From assembly GCA_944472135.2 (NCBI GenBank), contig OX235266.1, forward strand, positions 16,843,925-16,907,924: DNA of 64,000 bases. The letters are read 5' to 3'. The DNA comes from Trichobilharzia regenti. Its lineage: Eukaryota; Platyhelminthes; Trematoda; Strigeidida; Schistosomatidae. A program made the position numbers and the translations under genes. Under the pieces are notes generated by a model. It saw only the letters and a list, made by a program, of their open reading frames with translations, was not told the DNA's origin and ran no database searches. Below, piece after piece: positions 1-11,389 of this stretch (position 1 is its first letter; every line of letters begins with the position of its first letter).

Positions 1-1680
1 TGTGTAGGCAAATCAGATTTTGTAGCTTTCTAGATAGTTATTATGTGTATAATTTAAGTGTGATTGTTTGTACTTCATGTGATGATTGATATTAGTTCTG
101 TCGAATAATCGGGTAGTGATGGAGAGTGCAGACTAAGAACTCTCTGTTCGGCCTCGCCTTCACATTCACAAAATAAAATCAGTTTAACACACTATGATTT
201 TTTAAATTATGGATTCTGTGATAAGTGTACACGTATATTGCCTTGAAACTTTTGATACCTATCTTTTCTTCACAGTGTAATTTCTTATTTTGTAATATTC
301 CCTGAAAAATATTTAAACCGTGAATTTTGTATTCTTGACTTCCGGTTGCACGATAATGTATTTGGATGGGATGGTTTTAGGATTATTTTTAGTGATTGGC
401 GTCTGTTGTAGTTATGACGAGTTTCATTAACACCAGGGTGCAATTCGTTACGGATGTCAGTGTAAGAGGTGTAGTAGTTTCTCCCGTAATCCGTGTTGGT
501 TTGGGTTGAATGTAAGGCGTGTAAATGCGTTCTTCCACATCAGGAGAGAGTCTGTAATCCGTAGCAAAATAAATTTTCGAAAGTAGTTACAATTGAACTT
601 CATTAATTGTAATCTTTTCCTTACCTACGTTGTATGTGTCGACCGGAAGCTTTCGTGGGGGTTGTCCCACACTTAACTGTCGTCTTTGAAGTGTGCAATA
701 GAAACCATTGGTTTCTGTTTTTGTATCTCAATTGCAATGAGTTGGCCGCTTGAGAACGCTCCACCTTCCTTCACTCGACATCGTACTCGTATGTGTTTCA
801 TTCTTATTTCAAGCCTAGAGAATCGCAAACATTGTATAATTGTGGACCCTGTTGTTGTCACTTCAGTCGTGAACAGATGCAGTTTTATCATTAATGCATT
901 CGACTGGCGAGCCTGGAAAACCACATGTTTTAATGTCAGTAACTGTTAAATGAGAGTAACCGACTTGTCTTAGTCACATGCTGCTGTAAGCTTTTTGAAG
1001 AGGGATAGTCATGTAGAAGTGCCGATATTCCGTTTTTTTCCATCTGCAATTTTTGTCATTAAATTTTCGTATTCATAAGAAGTCCTCATTTAGATATCCA
1101 GAACAAGGAGTGACGTGACTTTGCGAAGATACTCCCCGTTCAATTTCATTTAGTACGTCTGTACAATCACGACTATAGATAATTTGTTTTTTTGAATGTG
1201 TCTACTAGGTAACTGGTAGAATAAATATGGAGTCGTTAAGATCAGTGATTGTTAGTCAAGTTATAGTGTAGAAGCATGGTAACGGTCGCACAGTAACGAC
1301 AAATTCTTGCAAAGGGATCATCACATTAAATGCAGAAATAGAAAAGTGGTAATATTACACGTCAGAATTGAGTTGGGTGGAAAAAGTGAATGAACTTCCT
1401 TCCACATTTTATGCTTATTGACAATTGTAATGTTTATAAACGGGTTAGCATAAAGAAAGGAGGTGAGGTTGGACAGGTTTCTTCTGTTAACAAAGCTAAG
1501 GCTTTTGAAATAACAGAGAAGGTTTTGTAGCTGAAGTCTTAGTATAAGACTTGCACCGAATGTCTCGAAGAATGATGTGAAAGCTTCGCAAATAAATCAA
1601 CTAACTCAAAGACCCCACTACTAATTCAGAGCTAAGACTTCTTTATTTCTTGTGGTGTTGGAACATAGTAGTTGTTAGGT
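1..1680. other. AT-rich sequence without a recognisable gene
   Basis: No conserved domain, RT motif, tRNA-like box or long open frame was recognised. A short frame of about 85 codons is open on both strands around 675-945, but neither translation shows composition bias, motif or family similarity that I can name, so it is not called as a gene. The stretch may be intergenic or intronic DNA, or very old repeat remnants. Confidence 0.4.
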
Positions 1681-1682
1681 CT

Positions 1683-1890
1683 CGTCATGAACTGATATCA
1701 GCATTAGAGAACCATTGGGAGATCCGAGAGTACTTTACAGATGTTTCATCCTAGTCTGGAGCTCATCAGCGTCATGCACATACTGGGGTTCAAAAGGGAA
1801 ACTCTGGTTACAAAGTGAGCTCTGCTGTACTATTCATTCATTGGGAACCAATTCGATAGCCCGTGAATTCTAACTTTGTCTGATTCACAG
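1683..1890 (-). repeat. Hammerhead-bearing tRNA-like SINE (family HH1), degenerate
   Basis: On the minus strand this copy has the HH1 order: a diverged tRNA-like head, then the ribozyme block, then the tail ending in the GGTTCTCTAA-type sequence. The core CTGATGA lies at 1763-1769 and a GAAA follows the stem II sequence. Stem III pairing is weakened and cleavage is doubtful. Identified by matching the better copy at 14383-14600. Confidence 0.7.
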
Positions 1891-2388
1891 CCGCCATCCA
1901 ATGTCATAATATTCGCCAGAATATTTGTCTTGTAGAAAGATAGTGCAAGAGAAGTCGTTGATAGGAAGGATTTAAGATAACCAATAAGTGTTAGTGAATC
2001 AGCATGTAACGAATTCACTTAATTCCAGCGTGACTCATCGATTGAATACTCACTCTTTACTTAAAGTGTTATATATAATTATCCTATGAGAAATACTTAA
2101 TTAGTATGAGAGATTGAGGAATAAGATTATAAGCTGTAACAATTCGATTGCGTCATTATAATTAACAAATTAGTCGTTAGAGACGGAAACTTGATAATGT
2201 TAGGATTTGTAGGAAGGGTAACGGTAATATTAATAATAATAGTCGTTCGACTATTTATGATAGGTGCTAACAAAAGGAAAAGAAAAGATGTGATCAAAAT
2301 GGCAGTAACAACAGCAGATCGAGTGTAAGATATTCAGACTGGAGACTAATTGGTATTGCGTCAATTCCTTTGTTTTGGCGCAAAAAGT

Positions 2389-2632
2389 GTTCCATCAGTC
2401 AAGTTTGCAGTGTGGCCACTATGCTAGGAGGTTTGGCTTCATAGTACATTGTGAATTGTTGTTATTGGGTCGTTGGAGGCAATCGTTAGGATGCCCTGAC
2501 AATAATAATCAAAATAACGATAATTTAGGCTTCCTGCCGACTACCCTCAGCCACCCAAAAACAACAATTCACGATGCAGTGTGATGGCGAATCTCCTAGC
2601 ATGGTGGCTACACTGCAAACTTGACTGATGGA
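2389..2632. repeat. Inverted repeat, arms about 70-75 bp
   Basis: The segment 2389-2462 reappears as a diverged reverse complement at about 2560-2632. Both arms carry the CCTAGCAT-like and CAAGTTTGCAGTGT blocks. The spacer includes a piece (about 2529-2560) that matches the tail of the SINE at 2690-2880. It looks like two head-to-head SINE-tail fragments rather than a gene. The same tail recurs at 7755-7830 and 32840-32950. Confidence 0.6.
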
Positions 2633-2689
2633 ATTCAGTCTGTGCCAAACAAAGACATGACGCATGATACTAGTTAGTATCCGCGAGCC

Positions 2690-2880
2690 CTAATACCATA
2701 GTGGTAACATCTGAATGGAGCAGTGGGCGATACGGATTTGAATCTTAGAAGTGGTATGATTTCCTTCAAGACTGCAGTCAGGCCGTGCTGACTGGTAAGT
2801 ACCAACAAGCACGAAGCCTAGGAGGTCTGGTGAAGCTTCCTGCCGACTGCCTCCAACTATCTAAATTGAAAAGACACTAA
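2690..2880 (+). repeat. tRNA-like SINE (family HH3) with a degraded hammerhead-like block
   Basis: A tRNA-like head with an A-box-like ATAGTGGTAACATCTG and a B-box-like GGATTTGAATCTT is followed by a conserved block CTGACTGGTAAGTACC ... GCACGAA and then GCTTCCTGCC. Related copies are at 12730-13015, 32395-32690 (minus) and 32690-32960. The ribozyme core is mutated here; 32690-32960 is the better copy. Confidence 0.6.
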
Positions 2881-2889
2881 GGTAGTGGA

Positions 2890-3560
2890 TCCATGATGGA
2901 AGCACACTTAGCTTGTGTGCAGAGGAACCTTAATTATAGATCGTAACTACGCAACCCTTTGTGAGTGGTCCATATAGGACTGATGGTACCTCTTTGGATC
3001 CCCCATTTGTATGGGTCGTTTGTTTGTACCTTCGTTATGAGAAATTCTACTAGAGAGTAGCTCCAGTTGAATTGATACATTCGAGTCTTGCTGAGATATC
3101 ACGTATCACGAAAAATTAGGTGTGTCAACTTTCGTGTTGGCTTTGTCTTCAGTCACGAGGATCTGGAAGAGTGTGTATCAGTCAGACGACTCAGGTACCC
3201 AAAGAAATGAACGTAATTGCTAATATCGCATCCACAAGCTGATATTTTGGCAGTTAAGTGTAGGATTGTATATGATCGCCAGAGTGCTTAAATGTATTGA
3301 AAGTTGTCGAGAGTTACGCAGCGTACAAACTCACTTGTTTATCCTGTAACAACGAAACCATTTGATCTGCCTAGATCAATACCAAATTGTTTTTCCAAAC
3401 ATACGAGATGTTTTGCGATCAGAAATTTAGAGTGATTATGGTTGCTTAAGTAGAGCTAGGATGTGTTCATGAAGGACTGAACGTAACACGATGGCATAGC
3501 AAGTGACATAGGTATCTTCAGCTCAACTAAGAGAGGCCATGAGCGCATGTTGTCGTATAA
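2890..3560. other. Unassigned intergenic sequence
   Basis: No RT, endonuclease, GIY-YIG or LTR signature and no coding-like open frame was recognised. It separates the HH3 SINE from the family A LINE. Confidence 0.4.
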
Positions 3561-3574
3561 ATGTGTTTCGAGGG

Positions 3575-5260
3575 GAAGCCCGAAGTTTACACACCCTGAA
3601 TTTCTACTGCCTCATCCGAACTGATTAAGGCAAGAAGACTGATTGCGGTAAGTTGCGAATATGATGAGGAGCGAAAGCTGCTCAAATACAAACTAACAAG
3701 AAGTCTTTGCGACGACCGTAAAGAGTAGTGGTGGGCGACAAAAGCAAAAGAGATGGAAAAGTTATCGACGATGGGTAACACCACACGACTATTTAGACTT
3801 ATTAGGGAAACAGGAAGCAAATGATAAGTGAAACAATGTCCTAGGAAAATGGCACCATAATTAGCTCTCAGTACAGACACCTTGAACGTTGGAAAGAACA
3901 CTTTGAGGAACAATTCAACCTGCCTACAGCCACACTGAACCTCCCCGCCATCCAGCACACACCCGAATGGGATATAGACACAGGTCATCTGTCGCTAAAT
4001 GAGGTTACAAAAGCTGTTATTAGTCTGGAACGAGGTAAAGCAGTAGGACCTGGTGGAATGCTTCCAGAGGTATTTAAGTACGGTGGAGACAGTTTACTGT
4101 CTGCATTAACTGAGGTTCTAGGCAGCGTCTGGGAATCAGAGGAAGACCCATCGGGTTGGTGTAAGTCACTGGTTATCCCCATATACAAGAAGGGAGACAA
4201 GTCTTCCTGTGAAAATCACAGAGGGATTAGCTTGACTAATATAGTATCTAAAGTCCTAGGCTCAGTACTAATGCGTAGACTAAGTGGTGCTCGGGAGGCA
4301 CAAACAAGGGAGAGCCAGGGAGGCTTTAGACCAGGAAGAGGGTGTATTGATCATATCTTCACCCTCCGACAGATTCTAGAACACAGGCATTCTTACCGGT
4401 GCCCAACAATCACTATATTCCTAGACCTAAAGGCGTCATTCGATTCTATCGACCGAGAGGTTCTCTGGAGATGACTGGCTGTAAAGGGAATTCCGAGAAA
4501 ATACATTGCACTGATTGAGGCAATCCACTCGTACTCATACAGCCAGGTGAGGGCTTACGGTGAGTTGTCATCTGAATTGGTGACGACTAGTGGTGTCCGT
4601 CAAAGATGCCGATTATCCCCATTTCTATTGAACTTCATCATAGATGTACTAATGGACTTAACCCTAAGTGACTTCAGCGACTCAAGGATTGACTTGCTAC
4701 CAGAAGGAAAAATCTCGTTGACTTGGAATATGGAGACGATATAGTCCTTCTAGGGGAGGACGCTACAAAATGCAGAGTCTTCTGAACACCTTGAGCAACA
4801 ATCTACGAATGTTTGGCATGAGATTCGCTCCCGCCAAATGCAAGATGATGTTAAAAGGCTGGACTGCAGCGACTCCTAGATTAGAAATAGGGAGTGAAGT
4901 GGTAGAGCACGTTGACCGCTTCACTTATTTGGGAAGTACCATCAGCCAGTGCCAACGGGTTGATCTCTGACGAAATCTCGGCACGGATACAGGGGGCTCG
5001 TTTCGCATTTTCCAGTTTACGCCGTCTCTGGCGTAGACGAGATATTCGGCTATCGACCAAAGGGTGGGTGTACTCCGCTCCGTCCTCCTTTAAAGCTAGC
5101 TGTGAGACCTGGCCACTGAGAGTAGAAGACATGAAAAGATTAGCTGCCTTTGATCATAGGTGGCTGCGTTCAGTCTCCGATGATAGGTGATATAATAGAA
5201 TGAATGATATTGAGGTTAGGCATCGAGTACTAGGTAAGGAGGGGAAATCTATGAGTGGAA
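3575..5260 (+). pseudogene. Family A non-LTR retrotransposon (endonuclease-RT type, RTE/SR2-like), broken copy
   Basis: Remnant of a LINE polyprotein. The linker and reverse transcriptase can be read in three frames separated by stops and frameshifts. Recognisable pieces are the fingers region with PSGWCKSLVIPIYKKGDKSS (about 4145-4205), GGFRPGRGCIDHIFTLRQIL (about 4320-4380), FLDLKASFDSID carrying a catalytic Asp (about 4420-4450), GVRQRCRLSPFLLNFIIDVL (about 4590-4650) and the YGDD box near 4730-4745. The thumb and C-terminal part follow to about 5210. The endonuclease domain is missing, so the copy is 5'-truncated. Clade assignment to RTE/SR2-like is from general family resemblance. It holds the uninterrupted version (about 4935-4965) of the site hit by the LTR element at 47951. 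Confidence 0.85.
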
Positions 5261-5261
5261 T

Positions 5262-5465
5262 TAGGCCGTAAGGGAAGCGGCAAGTGGGTCGTCAGTGCAA
5301 GGGTGGGTGACATGGAGGAGATCGTGTGAAGAGGAGTTAAAACAGTATGGACTAAGATGAATGCAGGTGAAAATAGGAGCAGAAGACAGAAGGAAGTGGA
5401 GACGTGCAGTTGAAGCCCTATGTTTTACTAGGAACCCAAGGGAACAATAATGATAATACAAAGGT
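5262..5465 (+). pseudogene. Family B LINE 3' end, fused to the family A copy
   Basis: The reading switches at about 5262 from family A to the C-terminal tail of family B: the conserved TWRRSCEEEMKACGQTW region, the Gln-Trp-Arg region and the CSSRN-like end. It closes in an AATAATGATAAT tail. Frame is broken. The abrupt switch suggests template switching or a deletion joining two LINEs. Confidence 0.7.
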
Positions 5466-5589
5466 AAATCTGGTTTTTAGACTTTAGGTTGACAATCCAT
5501 GAATGGTATGCGGGAATCTGTTGGTTTGTAATCAGTATATGTATCGTGGTTAGCCATCCTCTGCTAAAGATCCCTGTTTTTCAAAGTTG

Positions 5590-5815
5590 TTGTCATCATG
5601 TACTTTGATTTATGTATCTGGAATTCCGCCTGTCATGCTTTTCCAATCCCGGCTAGTTTTGAAATCCTCGCCTATGTGGCTTCCTTTATATTTTCCCCGT
5701 TGATGGCGATCGGCTGTTATTTTTTGTTGGCTGGGTGCGTCTTCATCACCTCTAGCTTTTCTATATTCACTTGAAGTCATGCACTGGCTGCCTCATCTGC
5801 CGAATTCTAGGGTCT
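5590..5815 (-). pseudogene. Highly diverged family B-like LINE fragment
   Basis: On the minus strand this matches, with many changes, the part of family B that encodes the YLGS-to-KTEVMK region (compare 36000-36105 and 52170-52330). The block CTTCATCACCTCTAGCTTTT is the clearest shared piece. It is older than the other family B copies. Confidence 0.5.
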
Positions 5816-5974
5816 ATTAATCCACCTTGGTTTCTACAAACAGTTACAAGTTGTTTGGAGTAAAGCAGTGATAATTAAGTTAATCAGTAATAATGTAATC
5901 ACTATTTCCAGTTAAGGTTATATGGACCATGAGATTCTCTGTCACGAAGCATAAATAGGAGGGAAGTCACAGTT

Positions 5975-6245
5975 ACATCATTTCATTATGAGCTGACATC
6001 GGTTGGAGGACCATTGGAAAACCAGCACTGACTGGAGTATTGGACAGCTGTTTCGTCAGCCCTGTTTCGGACTCTTCAACGGTGCGCACCCATCGCCAGG
6101 GTTCGAACCCAGGACCTTATGCTTACAAACCGAGCCAGCTCGTAGACGACTAAGCCACTGGGACCCTATCCAATGGCCAGTCCATGAATTCCAACTTCTG
6201 CCAACTCACGATGTAGCACTATGTCATGATGAAATCCTGTGAAAA
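5975..6245 (-). repeat. Hammerhead-bearing tRNA-like SINE (family HH1)
   Basis: Minus-strand copy with the B-box-like GGTTCGAACCCTGG complement, the tRNA-like A box TGGCTTAGTCG and the ribozyme block. Relative to the intact copy at 14436-14481 the first core base is changed (TTGAAGA), while GAAA and the stem III palindrome ACAGCTGT are kept. A tail of TGATGAAATCCTG type is present near the boundary. Confidence 0.75.
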
Positions 6246-6254
6246 ATCAATCTA

Positions 6255-6600
6255 ATTTAATTGAAATTCAGATTTTCCCATCGATTAATTGGAGCAAAGT
6301 GCTCGGTCTCAGGTTGACATGTTTGTCGGCTTCTTGTGCAGATGCTTCGATGATGCCTGGACAAGTAATTAGAAGTTAATTGGTGGATGGTGACTAGCAG
6401 TGGTATCCAGGATAACGCGCATTTCGTCCTATTTGGGACTCGTCCTCCAGTTGGATGTACCTGCATAACTAACTGGGGAATGCAGGTACATCCAACTGGA
6501 GGACGAGTCCCAAATAGGACGAAATGCGCATCCTGGGTTCCACTGCTAATAACCATTCACCAATTACAATCAATCAAATCCCTGCAAACCAATACTTGGA
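6255..6600. repeat. Head-to-head pair of SM-alpha-type hammerhead sequences (family HH2)
   Basis: From 6255 to about 6472 the minus strand reads as the 3' part of the HH2 retroposon. From about 6476 the plus strand repeats the ribozyme region, giving a palindrome centred near 6470. Both arms keep the stem II block GTCCCAAATAGGAC and GAAATGCGCAT. Both also share the same disruption of the CUGANGA core (CTGGAGGACGAG in place of CTGACGAG), so neither is expected to cleave. The shared mutation implies one arm was copied from the other. Confidence 0.75.
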
Positions 6601-6705
6601 AGTTACAGTATTTTATGAATTTATTAGTTAGCTACTAATGAGTAGTCAGAGTAAATACTAGTTAGAAAAGCACTGACTAACGTTTTACATTAATTTCCAG
6701 CTTCA

Positions 6706-7716
6706 GTAGTTTTTGTTAATCTCAGCTGATCCTAGACAAGGTTGCCTACTATCGCCAATGATTTTCCTGATTGCGGTAGATTGGATAATGCGACAGACAA
6801 CGGGCAGCGAGAAAACAGGCATAAAATGGACCCTCACGAAAAACTTGGAGGACCTGAACTTCGCCGATGATATTTGTCTGATTTCCCACAAACTGGAAGA
6901 TATGCAAGTGAAAAGCAACAAGCTGGCAGAAGAAGCATCAAAGATAGGAATCCAAGTAAACGTAGCGAAAACAGAGGTGATGAAGAATACTGGCCAACAC
7001 TAGCAGCAACAACAACAACAGACAGCAATCAGCGTAAATGGGAGGAACCTGAAAGAAACAACCTCCTTTACCTACCTCACCTGGGAAGCATCGTTCCAAC
7101 TACAGGCGGAAATGACGAGGATATCAAAGCAAGGATCGGGAAAGCAAGACAATCTTTCATTAATCCGAGGTCCGTGTGGAGATCAACACTCACCACCCAG
7201 CATGAAAAGCAAGATCCGGGTTTCCAACTCCATTGTGAAGTCAGTCAGTGCTACTTACTATGCTGATCAGAGACTTGGCGCCGCATCATAAAGAGCACCT
7301 CAAACAAACTACAGACCTTCATCAATAGCTAGCTGTCTTCGCTCAATACTACTCAAGATCAGATGGCCAACCAGAAAAGATCAGCAATAGGGGTCTCTCG
7401 GAGCGAACCAACTAAGCAGGAACCGATTGTGCAACAAATAAGCAGGAAGAAATGGAGGTGGATTGGACTGGCTATACTCTGAGGAGATCATCAATTGACG
7501 TCACTAGACAATCCCTCGAGTGGAACCCGAGTAGGAAGCGGCGAGTTGATTGTTAATGCGAGGGTGACTTGGATCAGGTCATTTGAAGAGGAGATGAAAG
7601 CATGTGGGCAGACCTGGAAGAAGGTGAAAACTTTAGCGGAGAACCGAACGCAATGGAGACGTGCAGCTGAAGCTCCGTGTTCCTCTAAGAATTAAAGGAA
7701 ATAATAATAAATAATA
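6706..7716 (+). pseudogene. Family B non-LTR retrotransposon, 5'-truncated
   Basis: Encodes the second half of a reverse transcriptase and the C-terminal region of a LINE. The RT catalytic box reads LNFADDICLISH (about 6855-6890), followed by KLAEEASKIG. The YLGSIV region and an [16 protein letters not shown] motif come next, and the end has EEEMKACGQTW and CSSKN before a stop near 7695. Frameshifts and stops break it. The 3' end runs into an AATAATAATAAATAAT tail, the family hallmark and typical of RTE-like LINEs. Copies recur at 9196, 15996, 20688, 26925, 28890, 35305, 44450 and 51520. Confidence 0.85.
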
Positions 7717-7749
7717 TACTGATCGTCATGATAAAATTCTTCTCAATAA

Positions 7750-7870
7750 GTGGGACATAATGACAAATTTCCTAGCATATGGATCACAGTGCGAATCAAC
7801 TGATACAATTCAGTCCGTATCAAAATTAAGGATTAATAATGTGACGCTGGTGAGACTCTAGTGACCGATC
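7750..7870 (+). repeat. HH3 SINE tail fragment
   Basis: Matches the 3' tails at 2580-2680 and 32840-32950 (CTAGCAT, AATTCAGTC and a following CAAA block). No tRNA-like head is present. Confidence 0.45.
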
Positions 7871-7959
7871 AATGAAAGCATTACAGAGTGAATTTCGTCA
7901 CGAAACAATCCTACTTAGAGAATCACTGTTTTTTGAGGAAATCTATACTGAAATTAGAA

Positions 7960-8170
7960 GTAAGAGCCCCCGGGTCATTCAAATTCTTACACACTGGTTG
8001 AATTGTCAACTGACCAGCCTCATAACCAGAAGCGCTTAAGTGGACAGTGTTAGAGAGTCCAGAACTATCAAGAAACAATTGTCCAGTACCTTCTAAATCG
8101 TGACGAAACGTATGTTGAATTCGATTAAAATCCCCACAAAACGTTAAAAATGAATAACGCTTGCAGTTGA
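7960..8170 (-). CDS. Possible host coding exon, unidentified
   Basis: The minus strand is open for 86 codons (7923-8183) and gives a balanced, non-RT translation including HTFRHDLEGTGQLF and HLSASGYEAGQLTIQPVC. A plausible acceptor (GCAAG before CGTTATTC) and donor (TTTCA then GTATAG) would bound an exon of roughly 190-200 nt. I do not recognise the protein. No similar sequence occurs elsewhere in the window, unlike the transposon frames. It may equally be a chance frame; confidence is low. Confidence 0.25.
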
Positions 8171-8499
8171 ATATGGTTGTCACTAGTTTACTCTACGGAA
8201 TAGTTCGCAGGTAATATCTCTCATTGCTACAGTAAGTGACACGGATTTGAATCGTAGAGGAGGACGCTCTTTTTTCTAGACTTACTAACATCCAGTAAAA
8301 ACTAAGCCAGGTCTCAGAGTACATTGGTCGATTATACATTTCAGGTTTAGTAATTACAAAATGACGATCGTTATACGCTTTTTACGATCAGCTATTTGCA
8401 ATGAGTTGGTTTAATTGCGAAGCCCTCTTCGTCCTTCTGGACAATATTTTCGTTCAGTGCAAGTTCTAGCATAAAATGAACTGATTTTCACTTTCCATA

Positions 8500-9192
8500 G
8501 CACACAAGCCAGTTCGATCACTTGATTTGATATTATGCAAACTGAAAGACCCATCCAACAGACATAGAAGATAAAATTAATACTGTGGTGAGAATAGCCT
8601 GCTAGCCAATTGGTAGACATTAATTTACGTCAATGTCTATGTCGCTAATATTGGCCGTGAGAAAATATGAGCAAGACTGATTCAACAGCTAGTCACAGCA
8701 GACTTAACGTGGGCAAATACGATCAGCAGATATATGGCTTAACTTTCTGATAAACCAGTCACAAGCAGTACAGAATAACCTTGAGCAAGAAACAACCAGT
8801 CAGGAGACCGTGTTTGTCTGCGTGAATAAGCTAATAATAATGTACATGAAATATATATAAATACATGCTGATTTCCTTAATTAACGATCTGTTGCCTGGC
8901 CCTTGTCTTCTGTTGTTACAATACCATTTACAAAATAAGTTGTATGCACTGTAACAGACATTACATTGGTCAAAAAAGTGGGCGTCCCCTTCGAATTAGA
9001 ATCGAGGAACACAAATTAGCTGTATAAAGACATGATATATTTATTCTTTCATATTAATGCATCTAGACGACAATTATGGAAACCGATTCGATTAAGTGAA
9101 TGTTGAAATTTTAAAAAGAGGAAACACCAAAAGTGCCAGAAAATTCTTGGAAGACTGGTACTCAAGCGAATCAGTGATTAACAAACGCATTA
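8500..9192 (+). pseudogene. Penelope-like element fragment with GIY-YIG domain, split by a solo LTR
   Basis: Before the LTR the frame carries a KLKDPSN-like motif. After it comes IYKISCMHCNRHYIGQKSG, the GIY-YIG signature with Cys residues typical of the PLE linker, then IRIEEHKLAV. A downstream block resembles ARKFLEDWYSSESVIN. Excising the LTR (8584-8920) with one copy of its ATAC duplication restores KINTIYKISC without a frameshift. Truncated at its 3' side by family B at 9196. Confidence 0.75.
8584..8920 (+). mobile_element. Solo LTR, family L2
   Basis: A 337-bp LTR starting TGTGGTGAGA and ending TTGTCTTCTGTTGTTACA. It is flanked by the 4-bp duplication ATAC (8580-8583 and 8921-8924). 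Homologous to both LTRs of the element at 47951-49026. Inserted in a PLE coding region. A solo LTR arises by recombination between the two LTRs of a complete element. Confidence 0.9.
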
Positions 9193-9195
9193 TAT

Positions 9196-9482
9196 ATTAT
9201 TATTTCCTTTAATTCCTAGAGGACAATAGGGCTTCAGCGCACGTCTCCACTGCGTTCGTTTTCACGTGGCTCCAGGTCTGCCTACATGCTTTCATCTCCT
9301 CTTCACATGGCCTCCTCCATGTCACTGACGACCAACTAAACGTTTCCCATTCGGGCTCCACTCGAGGGATTGTCTAGTGACATCACTTGATGGTTTCCTC
9401 AGAGTATGGCCAATCCAATCCACCTCCATTTCTTCCTACATATTTGTATCAAAACTGGTTCCTGGTTGGCTCGTTTCAAGGT
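9196..9482 (-). pseudogene. Family B LINE 3' end
   Basis: Minus-strand 3' terminal portion of family B: the ATTATTATT tail, then the complement of the CSSRN-stop end, the EEEMKACGQTW region and the KKWRWIGHTLR region. Strongly 5'-truncated, as usual for LINE insertions. It separates two PLE fragments. Confidence 0.8.
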
Positions 9483-9499
9483 ATATTAATATTTAATCA

Positions 9500-10345
9500 T
9501 ATTCATCCAAATATCCGAGTGACTCCTGAACTCGAATTGAATAACAATAACCAGGAGAGATGATGGAACGATTCAGCGATCTGTTTTTCGTAAATAGACA
9601 TGGAGTGGACAATATCTTCATTTGACCAGTTTTGTTCCTATCCATTATAAACGTTCCCTAGTGAAACGTTTGTTCTCACGGGCCCAATGATGGATGAACT
9701 TCGACGTATACATTTATTAGCTAATGGTTATCCAGAGAACTTTATCACTTGTCACAGTAAAGAAAAACCACATCTCAAAAAGACAGCTTCTGTACCAAAG
9801 AAACCTATCTTTACTAACTTATCATTCAAGGGTGACCAGATTATGCAGTTGACAGCTAGCTCAAAGACACTTCGGTCAGCCATCAAACGCACATTCTACG
9901 CCGCACATTCTCACATGTCGAACATTTTCGACCCCTGTACCTACGATTAAAGGACGAAATTCTACGGATTCTACTTCAAACTGTATCTACAAGTCCACCT
10001 GCAGCTGCGGTGACACCTATATAGGTAGAACTAACAGAATGTTCCAATGTCGTCGAAAAGAACATGTTCCAAAATGGCTACTAAAACGTAGGAAATCCCA
10101 ATGCAATTATTAATCTGAATAGAAATCCAGCATCATCATAAATTGCGAAACACTTATTAATGTTAGGTCACAAAATCAATACTAATGACTGTTTCACAAT
10201 TATCTAATCACATAACTCTAATTCAAGGCTGGTTATTATAGGTGATGGAAGCACTTTGGAGGATTAATCATATACAGCCTAAACTGTGTGTACAAAATAC
10301 AATAGACTTCAATCTTCCTCTGCCGTGGACTACTTGACCTACTTA
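9500..10345 (+). pseudogene. Penelope-like element, C-terminal RT to GIY-YIG fragment
   Basis: The frame is broken but follows the PLE order seen intact at 24896-26134: a diverged WSGQYLHLTSF region (about 9590), NGYPENF (about 9725), LSFKGDQIM (about 9825), SAIKRTFYAAHS (about 9880), CIYKSTCSCGDTYIGRTNR (GIY-YIG, about 9980-10035) and the C-terminal PKLCVQN...LPLPW (about 10270-10330). It is 5'-truncated. Confidence 0.8.
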
Positions 10346-10349
10346 AATA

Positions 10350-11180
10350 TGATTGGTCAGTAGTATGTACTTTTGTTTTTTATATAACTGAGTAATTGTC
10401 ATGAACTCCATTTTATTATTGTTAAGCATGTTAGTTGTAAAGCGGTTGTAAAGAAACTACGAAATAATGTCATCATCTCGCGAAATTTGTCTTATTCATA
10501 TTAATATAGACCAAATTTACCAACTAATAAAATGGAGAAAACGTGATGAGAAAATTCAAAACCCAAGTCAATAAAAAATGATCAATACAGGTGTAAAACG
10601 ACTACCAGTCACGAAGATATTTACCAGGAGACGTAATTCTATCATTCATGGATAATTCAAAATGACCTTATTTTATACTAAATCCTGCGGTGAACGAAGA
10701 TTTTGTCCACAAAGATGACGGAACCTTCGCAGTTAAATCATCAACCAGCTTAGCGAGCACAACTAATTGCAAATCATCCACCTGAGCTACAAATCTTCTC
10801 TATTATTTCACGATCAGTTATTATTATTGATAAAACCTATGATTAAGTTAACAATTATCGCCTTTTTTGTCTATGTTTACTCTGTCTACTCATAAGTAGC
10901 TAACTGAAAAACAAGTACAAAATAGTACTCGTAGTTACGTTTCCAGTCACTGAATCTCATCACCCTCAAGACTCTACCTGGAAAGTGATCACCAATAAGG
11001 ACTAGACGGATGATATTAGTCCCCAACCAACGATCAATTAACACAGTATTCATATGTGTACTGATTGTTTCTATCCACCTAATATTTATCAGCATCACTC
11101 CTTTTCGTTCATAGTTTTTATACTACTTAATAATAACAAGTAGCGTCGATAGGTTATAGAAGTTGTAATACATTCCAACG
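10350..11180. other. Unassigned sequence, one short block shared with 61265-61330
   Basis: No gene or clear transposon was recognised. A block at about 10745-10810 (CATCCACCTGAGCTACAAATC) is near-identical to one at 61295-61320, so at least part of this stretch is an unclassified repeat. Confidence 0.4.
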
Positions 11181-11184
11181 TGTA

Positions 11185-11330
11185 GCGAAAGCAGCGGACC
11201 AGTTGCCTAATGGTCAAACGCTTTGGCGTTTGAAGTGACGTATAATGTGCTCAAGTCTCACTAGGAATATCATCATCACTCACTGAGTTAACTGGCAAGT
11301 CCCAAATAGGTGGAACAGAGGTCTCGTACT
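11185..11330 (+). repeat. SM-alpha-type retroposon (family HH2), degenerate
   Basis: A Pol III-like head (GTTGCCTAATGGTCAAACGC, then GTGCTCAAGTCTC) is followed by CATCATCACTCACTGAG, which precedes the ribozyme in the intact copies at 34186-34620. The hammerhead itself survives only as CAAGTCCCAAATAGG; the core is lost. Confidence 0.65.
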
Positions 11331-11389
11331 CTACTGTCTTCCACCAAAAAGAAAGTGATCTGACATTATTGATTCCGGAAATATCGAGG

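Noticed and set aside
673..949. Overlapping frames of 83 and 87 codons on opposite strands
   Set aside because: Neither shows a motif, splice sites or similarity to anything else in the window; opposite frames of similar length point to chance.
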